From positions 93,317 to 157,316 of the forward strand of contig CAZVMN010000010.1 of NCBI GenBank assembly GCA_964629015.1: 64,000 nt of DNA, in the 5' to 3' direction. Under the pieces are notes generated by a model. It ran no database searches. It had not been told where the DNA came from and was given only the letters and a program-made list of their open reading frames with translations. Position numbers and translations under genes: made by a program. Shown here piece by piece: positions 7,741 through 15,903 of this stretch. Numbering within the stretch: position 1 is the stretch's first letter; every line of letters begins with the position of its first letter. The DNA is from Oceanococcus sp964629015. GTDB taxonomy: Bacteria > Pseudomonadota > Gammaproteobacteria > Nevskiales > Oceanococcaceae.

Positions 7741-8037
7741 ATGAGTCAGTCAACTGTTCAACTGCACGCTGCGCTTGATATTGCGCATGCCAGCAAACTC
7801 AAAACGACCTTGGATGCGGCGCTCGAGGGTGGCAAAGAAGTGACCCTGGATGCCGGTGGTGTGAGCCGCGTGGATGCGGCCGGTTTACAGCTGTTGCTCG
7901 CCTTCGTTCGCCAATGTGCTGCGGATGGCATCGCGGTGAGCTGGTCGCAAGCGACCGAAACCTTGCGTGATGGCGCTGCTGGTCTAGGACTTGCACAAGC
8001 CCTGCAACTTCAATTTCCGAATCAAGAGGCTCAATGA
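7741..8037 (+). CDS. STAS-domain protein
   Basis: A 98-residue stand-alone STAS domain (anti-sigma-antagonist fold). Its core EVTLDAGGVSRVDAAGLQLLLAFVRQC matches the strand-helix where SpoIIAA-type proteins carry DSSG. Here the phosphorylatable Ser positions are replaced (VDAAG), so control by serine phosphorylation is unlikely. It sits between the DUF2802 gene and cheY, its stop overlapping the cheY start (ATGA). Such STAS genes recur in chemosensory operons with DUF2802, but their partner is not established. Confidence 0.8.
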   Translation: MSQSTVQLHAALDIAHASKLKTTLDAALEGGKEVTLDAGGVSRVDAAGLQLLLAFVRQCAADGIAVSWSQATETLRDGAAGLGLAQALQLQFPNQEAQ

Positions 8038-8399
8038 TGGCCAGTATCCTCGCCGTTGATGACTCCCCATCCATGCGTCAAATGGTGGCGTTCACCCTCA
8101 AGTCTGCGGGGTTTGATGTCACTGAGGCCGAAGACGGCGTGGACGCCTTGAGTAAGGCACGCAGTGGATCGTTCAACCTGGTTCTGGCAGACGTCAACAT
8201 GCCCAACATGGATGGCATCAGCCTGGTCCGTGAGTTGCGCCAGTTGCCCAATTATCGCTTTACCCCGTTGCTGATTCTGACCACCGAGTCGGGTCAGGAC
8301 AAAAAGATGGAAGGCAAAGCGGCCGGCGCAACCGGTTGGCTGGTCAAGCCGTTCGATCCCGAACAGCTGATCGCCACGGTTAACCGTGTTCTGAGCTGA
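8034..8399 (+). CDS. cheY: CheY-type single-domain response regulator
   Basis: A 121-residue receiver with no output domain. Conserved features are the acidic pair in AVDDSPS, the phospho-acceptor Asp in LVLADVNMPNMDG (near residue 54), the Thr in LILTTES and the Lys in WLVKPFDPEQL. It is expected to be phosphorylated by the CheA encoded 20 bp downstream. Whether it acts on a flagellar motor is unknown, as no flagellar genes are in the window and no cheZ is present. The gene starts at ATG 8034 within the stop of the STAS gene; ATG 8037 is an alternative. Confidence 0.93.
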   Translation: MMASILAVDDSPSMRQMVAFTLKSAGFDVTEAEDGVDALSKARSGSFNLVLADVNMPNMDGISLVRELRQLPNYRFTPLLILTTESGQDKKMEGKAAGATGWLVKPFDPEQLIATVNRVLS

Positions 8400-8419
8400 T
8401 CGTCCGGGAGTCGGCAATC

Positions 8420-10411
8420 ATGAGCATCGACATGAAGCAATTCCATCAGGCTTTCTTCGAGGAAAGTTTCGAAGGATTGCAGGCCATGGAAGCGGCTCTG
8501 CTGGAACTGGACCCGGATGCGGCCGACGCGGAAACGGTCAATACGATTTTTCGTGCAGCACACTCCATCAAAGGCGGAGCCGGAACTTTCGGCTTTAGTG
8601 ATATTTCGACGTTTACCCACGACCTGGAAACCCTATTGGACCAGGTTCGCGCTGGGCAACGTGCGCCGGAGCAGGCACTCACAGACCTCGTTCTGCGCAG
8701 TGTCGACGTGCTGCGAGAGATGCTCGAGTGCGCGCGTGATGGACGTGATGATGAGGTCGCCAGTGCGGCGGGCGTGCGCGCGGAAATCCAGGCCATGCTT
8801 AGCAATGAGGCGACGCCGGTGGCCGCTTCCGAGACGCCGAGCGAAGATCGGGCAGAGCAAGTCTGGAAGATAGTGTTCGCACCGCATCGCGACATCATGC
8901 TTACCGGCAATGATCCGCTGCGTATCCTGCGTGAGCTAGCGCGTCTGGGCGAGACCACCATGGAGGTCGACGACAGCGGTTTGCCCAGCTATCCGGATGT
9001 CGATCCGGAACAGTGCTATCTGCGCTGGACCATCAGCTTGCGCGGCAATGTCTGCGAAAACGACATTCAAGAGGTTTTTGCCTGGGTTGAGGATGAGTGT
9101 GATCTGACCATTGAAACGCAGAGCGTTGCTGTAGCCGCTGCTGTCGAAAGTGATGTGGACGCGCCGGTTGCGGATACTCCTGCCGCAGCGCCGGCCAAAG
9201 CAGCGCCGGCATCGCGCCCTGGGCCAGCCAACAAAGATGGCGGTTCAATTCGCGTCGCCACCGAGAAGATCGATCAGTTGATCAATCTGGTCGGTGAGTT
9301 GGTCATTACCCAGTCGATGTTGGAGCAGACAGCACGCACGTTGGACCCCGTCTCCAATGAACTGCTTCTGAGCGGCCTGTCCGAACTGGAGCGCAATACC
9401 CGGCACCTGCAGGAAGCGGTGATGTCCACGCGCATGCTGCCGGTAGATTTCGTGTTCAGCCGTTTCCCGCGTGTGGTTCGAGATACGGCCACCCGTTTGG
9501 GTAAGCAGGTTGTTCTGGAAACATCCGGAGAAGGGGCCGAGCTGGACAAAGGGGTCATCGAGAAAATCGTTGATCCGCTCAATCACATCGTGCGCAACGC
9601 CATTGATCACGGCATTGAAATGCCTGACGAGCGTCAAGCAGCGGGTAAGCCGGCACAAGCCAGTATCCGCTTGAGTGCCTGGCATCAGGGCGGCCATATC
9701 GCCATTCAGGTCAGCGACGATGGCAAAGGTCTGAATCGCGACAAAATTCTGTCCAAGGCGCGTGATGCAGGCATGTCACTGCCGGACAACATGCCGGACA
9801 GCGACGTCTGGCAGCTGATCTTCGCACCGGGCCTGTCCACCGCGGCTGAGGTGACGGATATCTCGGGCCGTGGTGTCGGCATGGACGTGGTGCGTCGGAA
9901 TATCCAGTCACTGGGTGGCACGGTCGATATCGAATCCCATACCGGTGTTGGCACCAAAGTCACCATTCGTTTACCGCTGACCCTGGCCATTCTGGATGGC
10001 ATGTCAGTGCGCGTGGGTGAAGAAATCTACATCTTGCCGCTCAACAGCGTGGTCGAGTCCCTGCAGCCGCAACAGGCTGACGTGAAGAGCATGGCCGGCA
10101 ACGCGCGGCTGATGCACGTACGCGGCGAATTTTTGCCGCTGCTGTCATTGCGTGAGTTGTTCGGCGTTGTCGGGCGAGACCTGCCCTTGGAGCAGGGCAT
10201 CGTCGTCATTGCCGAGGCTGATGGTCGCCAGGTTGCACTCATCGTGGATGAGCTGGTCGGTCAGCAACAGGTCGTGATCAAGAGCCTTGAACGCAACTAT
10301 CGCCGGGTTAGCGGCATCTCCGGCGCCACCATTCTGGGTGACGGTCGCGTCGCCCTGATTCTCGATGTGGGCGAAGTCATCCGCAGCCGGCAAATGGCCG
10401 CAGCTGCGTAA
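8420..10411 (+). CDS. cheA: Chemotaxis histidine kinase CheA
   Basis: A 663-residue kinase with the standard domain series. The P1 HPt domain has the phospho-acceptor His in RAAHSIKGGAGTFGF (residue 48). A P2-like segment follows (about 150-235, VFAPHRDIMLTGNDPLRILREL). After an Ala/Pro-rich linker comes the P3 dimerisation helix (IRVATEKIDQLINLVGELV). P4 ATPase motifs are DPLNHIVRNAIDHGIE, SDDGKG and GRGVGMDVV. A P5 CheW-like domain ends the protein (about 520-655). All catalytic motifs look intact. It lies between cheY and cheW; a receptor-bound CheA-CheW complex would phosphorylate CheY and CheB. Confidence 0.96.
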   Translation: MSIDMKQFHQAFFEESFEGLQAMEAALLELDPDAADAETVNTIFRAAHSIKGGAGTFGFSDISTFTHDLETLLDQVRAGQRAPEQALTDLVLRSVDVLREMLECARDGRDDEVASAAGVRAEIQAMLSNEATPVAASETPSEDRAEQVWKIVFAPHRDIMLTGNDPLRILRELARLGETTMEVDDSGLPSYPDVDPEQCYLRWTISLRGNVCENDIQEVFAWVEDECDLTIETQSVAVAAAVESDVDAPVADTPAAAPAKAAPASRPGPANKDGGSIRVATEKIDQLINLVGELVITQSMLEQTARTLDPVSNELLLSGLSELERNTRHLQEAVMSTRMLPVDFVFSRFPRVVRDTATRLGKQVVLETSGEGAELDKGVIEKIVDPLNHIVRNAIDHGIEMPDERQAAGKPAQASIRLSAWHQGGHIAIQVSDDGKGLNRDKILSKARDAGMSLPDNMPDSDVWQLIFAPGLSTAAEVTDISGRGVGMDVVRRNIQSLGGTVDIESHTGVGTKVTIRLPLTLAILDGMSVRVGEEIYILPLNSVVESLQPQQADVKSMAGNARLMHVRGEFLPLLSLRELFGVVGRDLPLEQGIVVIAEADGRQVALIVDELVGQQQVVIKSLERNYRRVSGISGATILGDGRVALILDVGEVIRSRQMAAAA

Positions 10412-10432
10412 CCCAATCAAAAAGGCATTGCC

Positions 10433-10945
10433 ATGAACGATACCCAAGACCAAACCCCGAGTGTCACGGATGACAAGCTCGCCCAAGGCGAAGGTTTACG
10501 CCGCGAGTTTCTCAGTTTCCGCCTCGGCGGCGAGGAATATGGCGTCGACATTCTCAAAGTGCAGGAAATTCGCAGCTACGACAGTGTCACTCGTTTGCCC
10601 GAAGCGCCGGCTTACATCAAAGGCGTGATCAACCTGCGCGGCACCATCGTGCCGGTGGTGGACCTGCGTTTGAAACTGAAGCTGGATCAGGCCGACTACG
10701 ACAAACACACGGTCATGATCATTCTCAACGTGGCGGACAAAGTGATCGGAATGATCGTGGATGGGGTGTCTGATGTGCTCACCCTGGCTGAATCACAAAT
10801 TCGCCCGCCCCCTGAGTTCAGCGGCGTGCTGGATACCCGCTACATCACCGGTCTCGGCGCCATCGATGACCGCATGCTGATTTTGGTTGATATCGAATGC
10901 CTGATGAGCGCTTCCGATATGACCGTTTTAGAAAATGCCGCCTAG
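10433..10945 (+). CDS. cheW: Chemotaxis coupling protein CheW
   Basis: A 170-residue adaptor that links CheA to receptors. The core is FLSFRLGGEEYGVDILKVQE, then LPEAPAYIKGVINLRGTIVP, VVDLRLKL, and the C-terminal MLILVDIECLM. The receptor/kinase contact motif NLRG is present. An N-terminal extension of about 25 acidic/polar residues precedes the domain. It directly follows cheA and precedes the PAS receptor by 15 bp. Confidence 0.95.
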   Translation: MNDTQDQTPSVTDDKLAQGEGLRREFLSFRLGGEEYGVDILKVQEIRSYDSVTRLPEAPAYIKGVINLRGTIVPVVDLRLKLKLDQADYDKHTVMIILNVADKVIGMIVDGVSDVLTLAESQIRPPPEFSGVLDTRYITGLGAIDDRMLILVDIECLMSASDMTVLENAA

Positions 10946-10960
10946 GCAGGAGTCCCCCCA

Positions 10961-13318
10961 ATGACAACATCCGAACAATCCTCGTCAGCCATCAACGGCT
11001 GGGTCATTCTCCCAACCGCGGCGGCGCTGGCTCTGGCCGTCGGTGGCGGACTTTTTGGCAGTGGACAAATGCCGCTGTCCGGCTTTGTGGCCTGGGCTTT
11101 CATGACCATTGCCGCGATCGCCGCCGGCAGCGTCGTGATCTGGCGCCACGCCAAAGAACAGGCTGAGCCTGCGGTCGATCCGCAACATGTGATCGATCTG
11201 GAAGGCCAGGTTGCCGCTATCAACCGCTCGCAGGCGGTCATCGAATTCGAACTGGACGGTACGATCCGGCACGCCAACGACAATTTCCTCGCTGCAGTTG
11301 GTTACCGGCTGGACGAAATTGTGGGCAAGCATCACCGCATCTTTGTTGATCCGGAAGATGCGGCCAAGCCCGAATACGCCGCATTTTGGCAACGTCTGGG
11401 CAAAGGTGAGTTTGATGCCGGCCAGTACCGTCGCTTTGGCAAAGATGGTTCGGAGATCTGGATTCAGGCCAGTTACAACCCGGTCTTCGACGGTGCTGGA
11501 AACCCGATCAAAGTGGTCAAATACGCCACCGACATCACGGCGCAGGTGCGTGCCAACGCGGCGGTCGATGATGCGGTCCAGCAGACCAGTGCGGTCGTGG
11601 CGGCGGCGCAGTCCGGCGATTTGAGTGCACGTATCGACGCAAGTGGTAAGGAAGGTGCGGTGCAGGCGTTGTGCGATGGCATCAACGAGATGCTTGATGG
11701 GATTGCCGACAATCAGCGTCGCGAGCAAGCGGTCGCAGCGGAAAATCTGCGCATCCGCAATGCGCTGGACAATGTCAGTGGCAATGTGATGATCGCGGAT
11801 GCACAGCGCACCATCATCTACATGAATGGCGCGGTGGAAGAAATGCTGCGACGTAACCAAGATGAGTTGCGCAAGGTTCTGCCGACCTTCAACGTCGAAA
11901 ATCTGATCGGCAACACCATCGATCAGTTCCATCGCAATCCTGCCCATCAGGCAGGGATGTTGGACCGTCTGCGTGAGACCTACCGCACGCAGATTCAGGT
12001 TGGGCCTTTGTACTTCGGTTTGATCGCCAGCCCGATCATCAATGAGGACGGTAGCCATGCCGGCACCGTGGTCGAGTGGATTGATCGCACCGCGGAAGTG
12101 GCGGTGGAGCAAGAGATCGGCGCAATCGTGGCCGCCTCAACCCGCGGCGAATTCGACAACCGCGTGAGCTTGGATGGCAAAACGGGGTTCTTCGAGTCCC
12201 TGGCCTCGGGCATCAACCAGTTGCTGGATACCTGCCAGACCGGCTTCAACGATGTCATCCGCGTGCTTGCGGCTCTGGCCAAAGGCGACCTGACTGAGCG
12301 TATGGATGCCGAGTACAGCGGCACTTTCGCCGAGTTGAAGAGCAACCTGAATCAAACGATTGATTCGCTGGGCGACATGGTGGTTTCGATCAAGAGTGCG
12401 TCGGATGACATCAACGCAGCAGCGTCGGATATCTCGGCCGGCAGCGAAGACTTGTCCAGCCGCACCGAGCAACAAGCGGCCAACCTGGAGGAAACCGCTT
12501 CCAGCATGGAAGAGTTGACCTCGACCGTGAAGCAGAACGCCGACAACGCCAAGCAGGCCAATCAGCTCGCGATAGGTGCGTCGGATGTCGCCACCAAAGG
12601 CGGATCTGTGGTGGGTGACGTGGTCACGCGCATGGCGGAAATCACCGAAGCCTCGAAGAAGATTGAAGACATCATCAGTGTCATCGAGGGGATTGCCTTC
12701 CAAACCAATATTCTGGCCTTGAATGCGGCTGTGGAAGCGGCCCGCGCCGGCGAGCAGGGACGTGGCTTCGCCGTGGTCGCCAGCGAGGTGCGCTCACTGG
12801 CGCAACGCTCGTCCGGTGCGGCCAAGGAAATCAAGGCGTTGATTTCCAACTCGGTGGAACGCATTGAGGATGGCTCGAAACTGGTCGAGCAGGCCGGTTC
12901 AACCATGCAGGAAATTGTCACCGCGGTGAAACGCGTGACCGACATCATGGCTGAGATTTCTGCGGCCTCGCAGGAGCAGTCCAGCGGGATTGAGCAGATC
13001 AACCAGACCATTGCCCAGATGGACGATGCGACGCAGCAGAATGCCGCGCTGGTTGAAGAGTCTTCGGCCTCAGCCAAGTCCATGCTCGACCAGGGCAGTG
13101 AACTGGCCAGTCAGGTGGCTCGCTTCCGCATCGCCCTGGATGACGACGAGCCCGCCATTGTGGTCAAGGCGCCGGCTAAACCGGCAGCCCGCACGACCGC
13201 GCCAAAAGTTCATCCGCAGGTTGTGGAGCGCCAACGCGCGACGCGTGAGGAGAAAGCACCCGCCAGTGTTCCGCTGCCTAAAGCCGCGGACGTTGATGAG
13301 CACTGGACTGAGTTCTAA
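10961..13318 (+). CDS. Methyl-accepting chemotaxis protein with PAS sensor domains and CheR-tether tail
   Basis: A 785-residue receptor. Two hydrophobic segments near the N-terminus (about 11-30 and 39-60) anchor it with almost no periplasmic loop, so sensing is cytoplasmic. A PAS domain follows (about 85-195, including GYRLDEIVGKHHRIFVDPED and WIQASYNP), then a second PAS-like region (about 265-375) and HAMP-like repeats. The signalling domain has the hairpin tip IAFQTNILALNAAVEAARAGEQGRGFAVVASEVR. The protein ends DEHWTEF, matching the xWxxF pattern of CheR-docking pentapeptides. Position between cheW and cheR matches Aer2/McpB in the P. aeruginosa che2 cluster, which ends GWEEF. Whether the PAS binds haem or flavin cannot be read from sequence here. 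Confidence 0.93.
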   Translation: MTTSEQSSSAINGWVILPTAAALALAVGGGLFGSGQMPLSGFVAWAFMTIAAIAAGSVVIWRHAKEQAEPAVDPQHVIDLEGQVAAINRSQAVIEFELDGTIRHANDNFLAAVGYRLDEIVGKHHRIFVDPEDAAKPEYAAFWQRLGKGEFDAGQYRRFGKDGSEIWIQASYNPVFDGAGNPIKVVKYATDITAQVRANAAVDDAVQQTSAVVAAAQSGDLSARIDASGKEGAVQALCDGINEMLDGIADNQRREQAVAAENLRIRNALDNVSGNVMIADAQRTIIYMNGAVEEMLRRNQDELRKVLPTFNVENLIGNTIDQFHRNPAHQAGMLDRLRETYRTQIQVGPLYFGLIASPIINEDGSHAGTVVEWIDRTAEVAVEQEIGAIVAASTRGEFDNRVSLDGKTGFFESLASGINQLLDTCQTGFNDVIRVLAALAKGDLTERMDAEYSGTFAELKSNLNQTIDSLGDMVVSIKSASDDINAAASDISAGSEDLSSRTEQQAANLEETASSMEELTSTVKQNADNAKQANQLAIGASDVATKGGSVVGDVVTRMAEITEASKKIEDIISVIEGIAFQTNILALNAAVEAARAGEQGRGFAVVASEVRSLAQRSSGAAKEIKALISNSVERIEDGSKLVEQAGSTMQEIVTAVKRVTDIMAEISAASQEQSSGIEQINQTIAQMDDATQQNAALVEESSASAKSMLDQGSELASQVARFRIALDDDEPAIVVKAPAKPAARTTAPKVHPQVVERQRATREEKAPASVPLPKAADVDEHWTEF

Positions 13319-13382
13319 GACCCTCCCGATGTGCGGTCGCAGTAGTGCGACCGCACAACCCTAACAACGGCGCGAACAGCGG

Positions 13383-14207
13383 ATGATAACCCCCGATCAG
13401 CAATTGGATCGCAAGACCTTTGAACGGGTCCGTGGCCTGATTTACCAGCGTGCTGGCATCGCCTTGGGCGATAGCAAGCAAGCCATGGTTCAGGGCCGTC
13501 TGGCCAAGCGTTTGCGGGCGCTGCGCTTGGAGTCCCTGCCCAGCTATCTGGATCAGTTGGATGGGAATCCAAATTCTGATGAATGGCAGCATTTCACCAA
13601 CGCGCTGACCACCAATCTGACCTCGTTTTTCCGCGAAGCACATCATTTCGATCACCTCGCTACGGTCCTACGCCAGGCGCGCGGGCAGGACCTTTTTCGC
13701 ATCTGGTGCAGTGCCAGTTCCACGGGTGAGGAACCCTGGTCGATCGCCATGGTGGTGGATGAGGTCGGCGCACAAGGGCCGCGTCGGGTGGAAATCATCG
13801 CCAGTGACATTGACACGCAAGTCCTGCAAACCGCAGCTCAGGGTATCTATCCCATCGAACGCATCGAAGATCTTGCCAAGGCGCGCCGGCAGCGCTTCTT
13901 CCTGAAGGGTCAGGGGCCCAATGCCGGGCGTTGCCGCATCCGCCCGGAGTTGCTTAAGAAAGTGCAGTTCCAGCAGGTTAATCTGCTTGCGCCCAAGTGG
14001 CCGGTGCGCGCACCTCTGGATGTGGTGTTTTGCCGCAACGTCATGATTTATTTCGATAAAGCCGCGCAGCGCGAGTTGGTTAGACGGTTTGCGGCGCTGC
14101 TCAGCCCTGGCGGCCATTTGTATGTGGGTCACTCGGAGAGCCAGTTCCAGAGCGAGGATTTGTTCGCAATGGTTGGGCGAACGACCTATCGGCGATTGTC
14201 CCCATGA
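13383..14207 (+). CDS. cheR: Chemotaxis receptor methyltransferase CheR
   Basis: A 274-residue SAM-dependent glutamate O-methyltransferase. It has the helical N-terminal domain (about 8-70) and a Rossmann domain with WCSASSTGEEPWSIAM as the SAM-binding loop, then VEIIASDIDTQVLQTAAQGIY and VFCRNVMIYFDKAAQ. It should methylate the receptors of this operon. The xWxxF tail on the upstream receptor suggests tethered methylation, as known for CheR2 of P. aeruginosa. The stop overlaps the cheD start by 4 bp. Confidence 0.95.
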   Translation: MITPDQQLDRKTFERVRGLIYQRAGIALGDSKQAMVQGRLAKRLRALRLESLPSYLDQLDGNPNSDEWQHFTNALTTNLTSFFREAHHFDHLATVLRQARGQDLFRIWCSASSTGEEPWSIAMVVDEVGAQGPRRVEIIASDIDTQVLQTAAQGIYPIERIEDLAKARRQRFFLKGQGPNAGRCRIRPELLKKVQFQQVNLLAPKWPVRAPLDVVFCRNVMIYFDKAAQRELVRRFAALLSPGGHLYVGHSESQFQSEDLFAMVGRTTYRRLSP

Positions 14208-14836
14208 GCGCGCTGCCGCGGTCTCATGGTTTGCCCAGCGACAGCGAGATGCTCGGTGTTGGTACAGCACATTTTCTGTACCGAGATCGTCACTTTCGTA
14301 CCGAAGCCATCAAGGTTCTGCCGGGCGAGTATTACGCCACTGCCAGTGACATGATGATCGTGACCTTGCTGGGCTCCTGTGTGGCGGCGTGCATCTATGA
14401 TCCGCAGCGCCAGATCGGCGGAATGAATCACTTTTTGCTGCCGCAAAACCGCCTGAGCGATGGCTTGGCGGGCGCGCGCTATGGCGTGCACGCGATGGAG
14501 CTGCTGATCAACGGATTGTTGGGCCTGGGCGCACGCCGTGACGCCCTGCAAGCCAAAGTGTTTGGCGGCGCAAACGTCGCGCGCAGCATGACGCGCAGCT
14601 CGGTTGGCAAGCAGAACGCCGTCTTTGTGCTGGATTTTCTCAAGCGCGAGCATATCCGTGTGGTCGCACAGGATATGGGCGGCGATCGAGCGCGCCGCAT
14701 TCACTATTTTCCCCACACCGGACAGGTCATGGTGCACACCTTGGCGGTGGCCGAGGCGCCGGAAATTGAACGAGAAGAAAGTGCGCTGGAGCATCAGGCC
14801 ACTGCAAGCGCCGGTGCTGTGGAGTTGTTCTCATGA
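14204..14836 (+). CDS. cheD: Chemoreceptor glutamine deamidase CheD
   Basis: A 210-residue CheD. The catalytic Cys lies in TLLGSCVAACIYDP and the His in GGMNHFLLPQN, with KVFGGANV following. CheD deamidates receptor glutamines and in some systems binds a phosphatase or CheY. It has an extension beyond the catalytic fold that ends in AGAVELFS. Nearly the same tail (SGAVELF) closes the MCP-like protein two genes downstream. ATG 14204 overlaps the cheR stop, and its own stop overlaps cheB (ATGA). Confidence 0.93.
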   Translation: MSALPRSHGLPSDSEMLGVGTAHFLYRDRHFRTEAIKVLPGEYYATASDMMIVTLLGSCVAACIYDPQRQIGGMNHFLLPQNRLSDGLAGARYGVHAMELLINGLLGLGARRDALQAKVFGGANVARSMTRSSVGKQNAVFVLDFLKREHIRVVAQDMGGDRARRIHYFPHTGQVMVHTLAVAEAPEIEREESALEHQATASAGAVELFS

Positions 14837-15903
14837 GCCGGCGCATTCGTGTGTTGATTGTCGACGATTCCGCCCTGGTGCGGCAGTTGCTCACAGAGCT
14901 TTTAAGTCAGGACCCTGAGATTGAGGTCGTCGGCACGGCGCAGGATCCCTTCATCGCGCGCGAGAAGATCAAAGATCTGCATCCGGATGTGTTGACTCTG
15001 GATGTCGAGATGCCGCGCATGGACGGACTCAAGTTTTTGGAAAATCTGATGCGGTTGCGGCCGATGCCGGTGGTCATGGTGTCATCCCTGACCCAGAAAG
15101 GGGCGAGCACGACGCTCAATGCATTGGAGCTTGGCGCGGTGGATTTCGTCGCCAAACCCACCCTCGGTGTGGCCGAGGGTTTGGCCGCCAGTGCCGCGGA
15201 TTTGATTGAGAAGGTCAAAATTGCCGCGATCAGCCGACCACGCATTGCTGCCGATACGCCACCGCCGCCGCGGCCATCTTCAGCGAAGCAGATGCGTTAC
15301 GAGACCACCGACCGTCTGATAGCCATTGGCGCATCCACGGGAGGCACGGAGGCGGTGCGTGAAGTGCTCAGCCAGTTGTCCGCAGACTCGCCTGCGATCG
15401 TGATTGCTCAGCACATTCCCGAAGCGTTCAGCGCATCGTTCGCGGAACGACTGAACAAGTGCTCGGCACTGGCTGTGTTTCAGGCCAGCGATGGGCAGGA
15501 AATTCGTCCGGGGCACGCCTATGTCGCGCCGGGTGACGATCATCTCGAAGTCGCCCGCAGCGGGGCGCGTTGGTATTGCCGATTGAACAAGGGGCCGCCG
15601 GTGAACCGCCATCGGCCCAGCGTCGATGTGCTGTTCCGCTCGGTCGCGGCCAATTGCGGAGCGAACGCCTGCGGTGTGCTGTTGACCGGAATGGGCGAAG
15701 ACGGCGCGCGCGGACTCAGGACGATGCGCGACGAAGGGGCGTTCACCTTGATTCAGGACGAGGCCAGCAGCGTGGTTTGGGGTATGCCAGGCGCGGCCCA
15801 CCGCATGGATGCGGCATGCACACAAGCCAGCTTGGGCGAGGTGGCTGGTGTGCTCAGTGAATTTGCCCGTGTGGGCTCAAGACTCAAACAAAACTGCCGA
15901 TGA
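14833..15903 (+). CDS. cheB: Chemotaxis protein-glutamate methylesterase CheB
   Basis: A 356-residue two-domain enzyme. The receiver (about 5-120) has VDDSALVRQLL and the phospho-acceptor in LTLDVEMPRMDG. After a Pro-rich linker, the methylesterase domain (about 160-345) shows the catalytic triad regions GASTGGTEA (Ser), AQHIPEAFSASFAERLN (His) and LLTGMGEDGARGL (Asp). It removes receptor methyl groups when phosphorylated by CheA, opposing CheR. The stop overlaps the following MCP-like gene by 4 bp. Confidence 0.95.
   Translation: MSRRIRVLIVDDSALVRQLLTELLSQDPEIEVVGTAQDPFIAREKIKDLHPDVLTLDVEMPRMDGLKFLENLMRLRPMPVVMVSSLTQKGASTTLNALELGAVDFVAKPTLGVAEGLAASAADLIEKVKIAAISRPRIAADTPPPPRPSSAKQMRYETTDRLIAIGASTGGTEAVREVLSQLSADSPAIVIAQHIPEAFSASFAERLNKCSALAVFQASDGQEIRPGHAYVAPGDDHLEVARSGARWYCRLNKGPPVNRHRPSVDVLFRSVAANCGANACGVLLTGMGEDGARGLRTMRDEGAFTLIQDEASSVVWGMPGAAHRMDAACTQASLGEVAGVLSEFARVGSRLKQNCR

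Noticed and set aside
10985..12112. Long minus-strand frame (375 residues) opposite the PAS receptor
   Set aside because: GC-rich codon bias makes long antisense frames common here; no ribosome site, no domain, and the plus-strand MCP is unambiguous.
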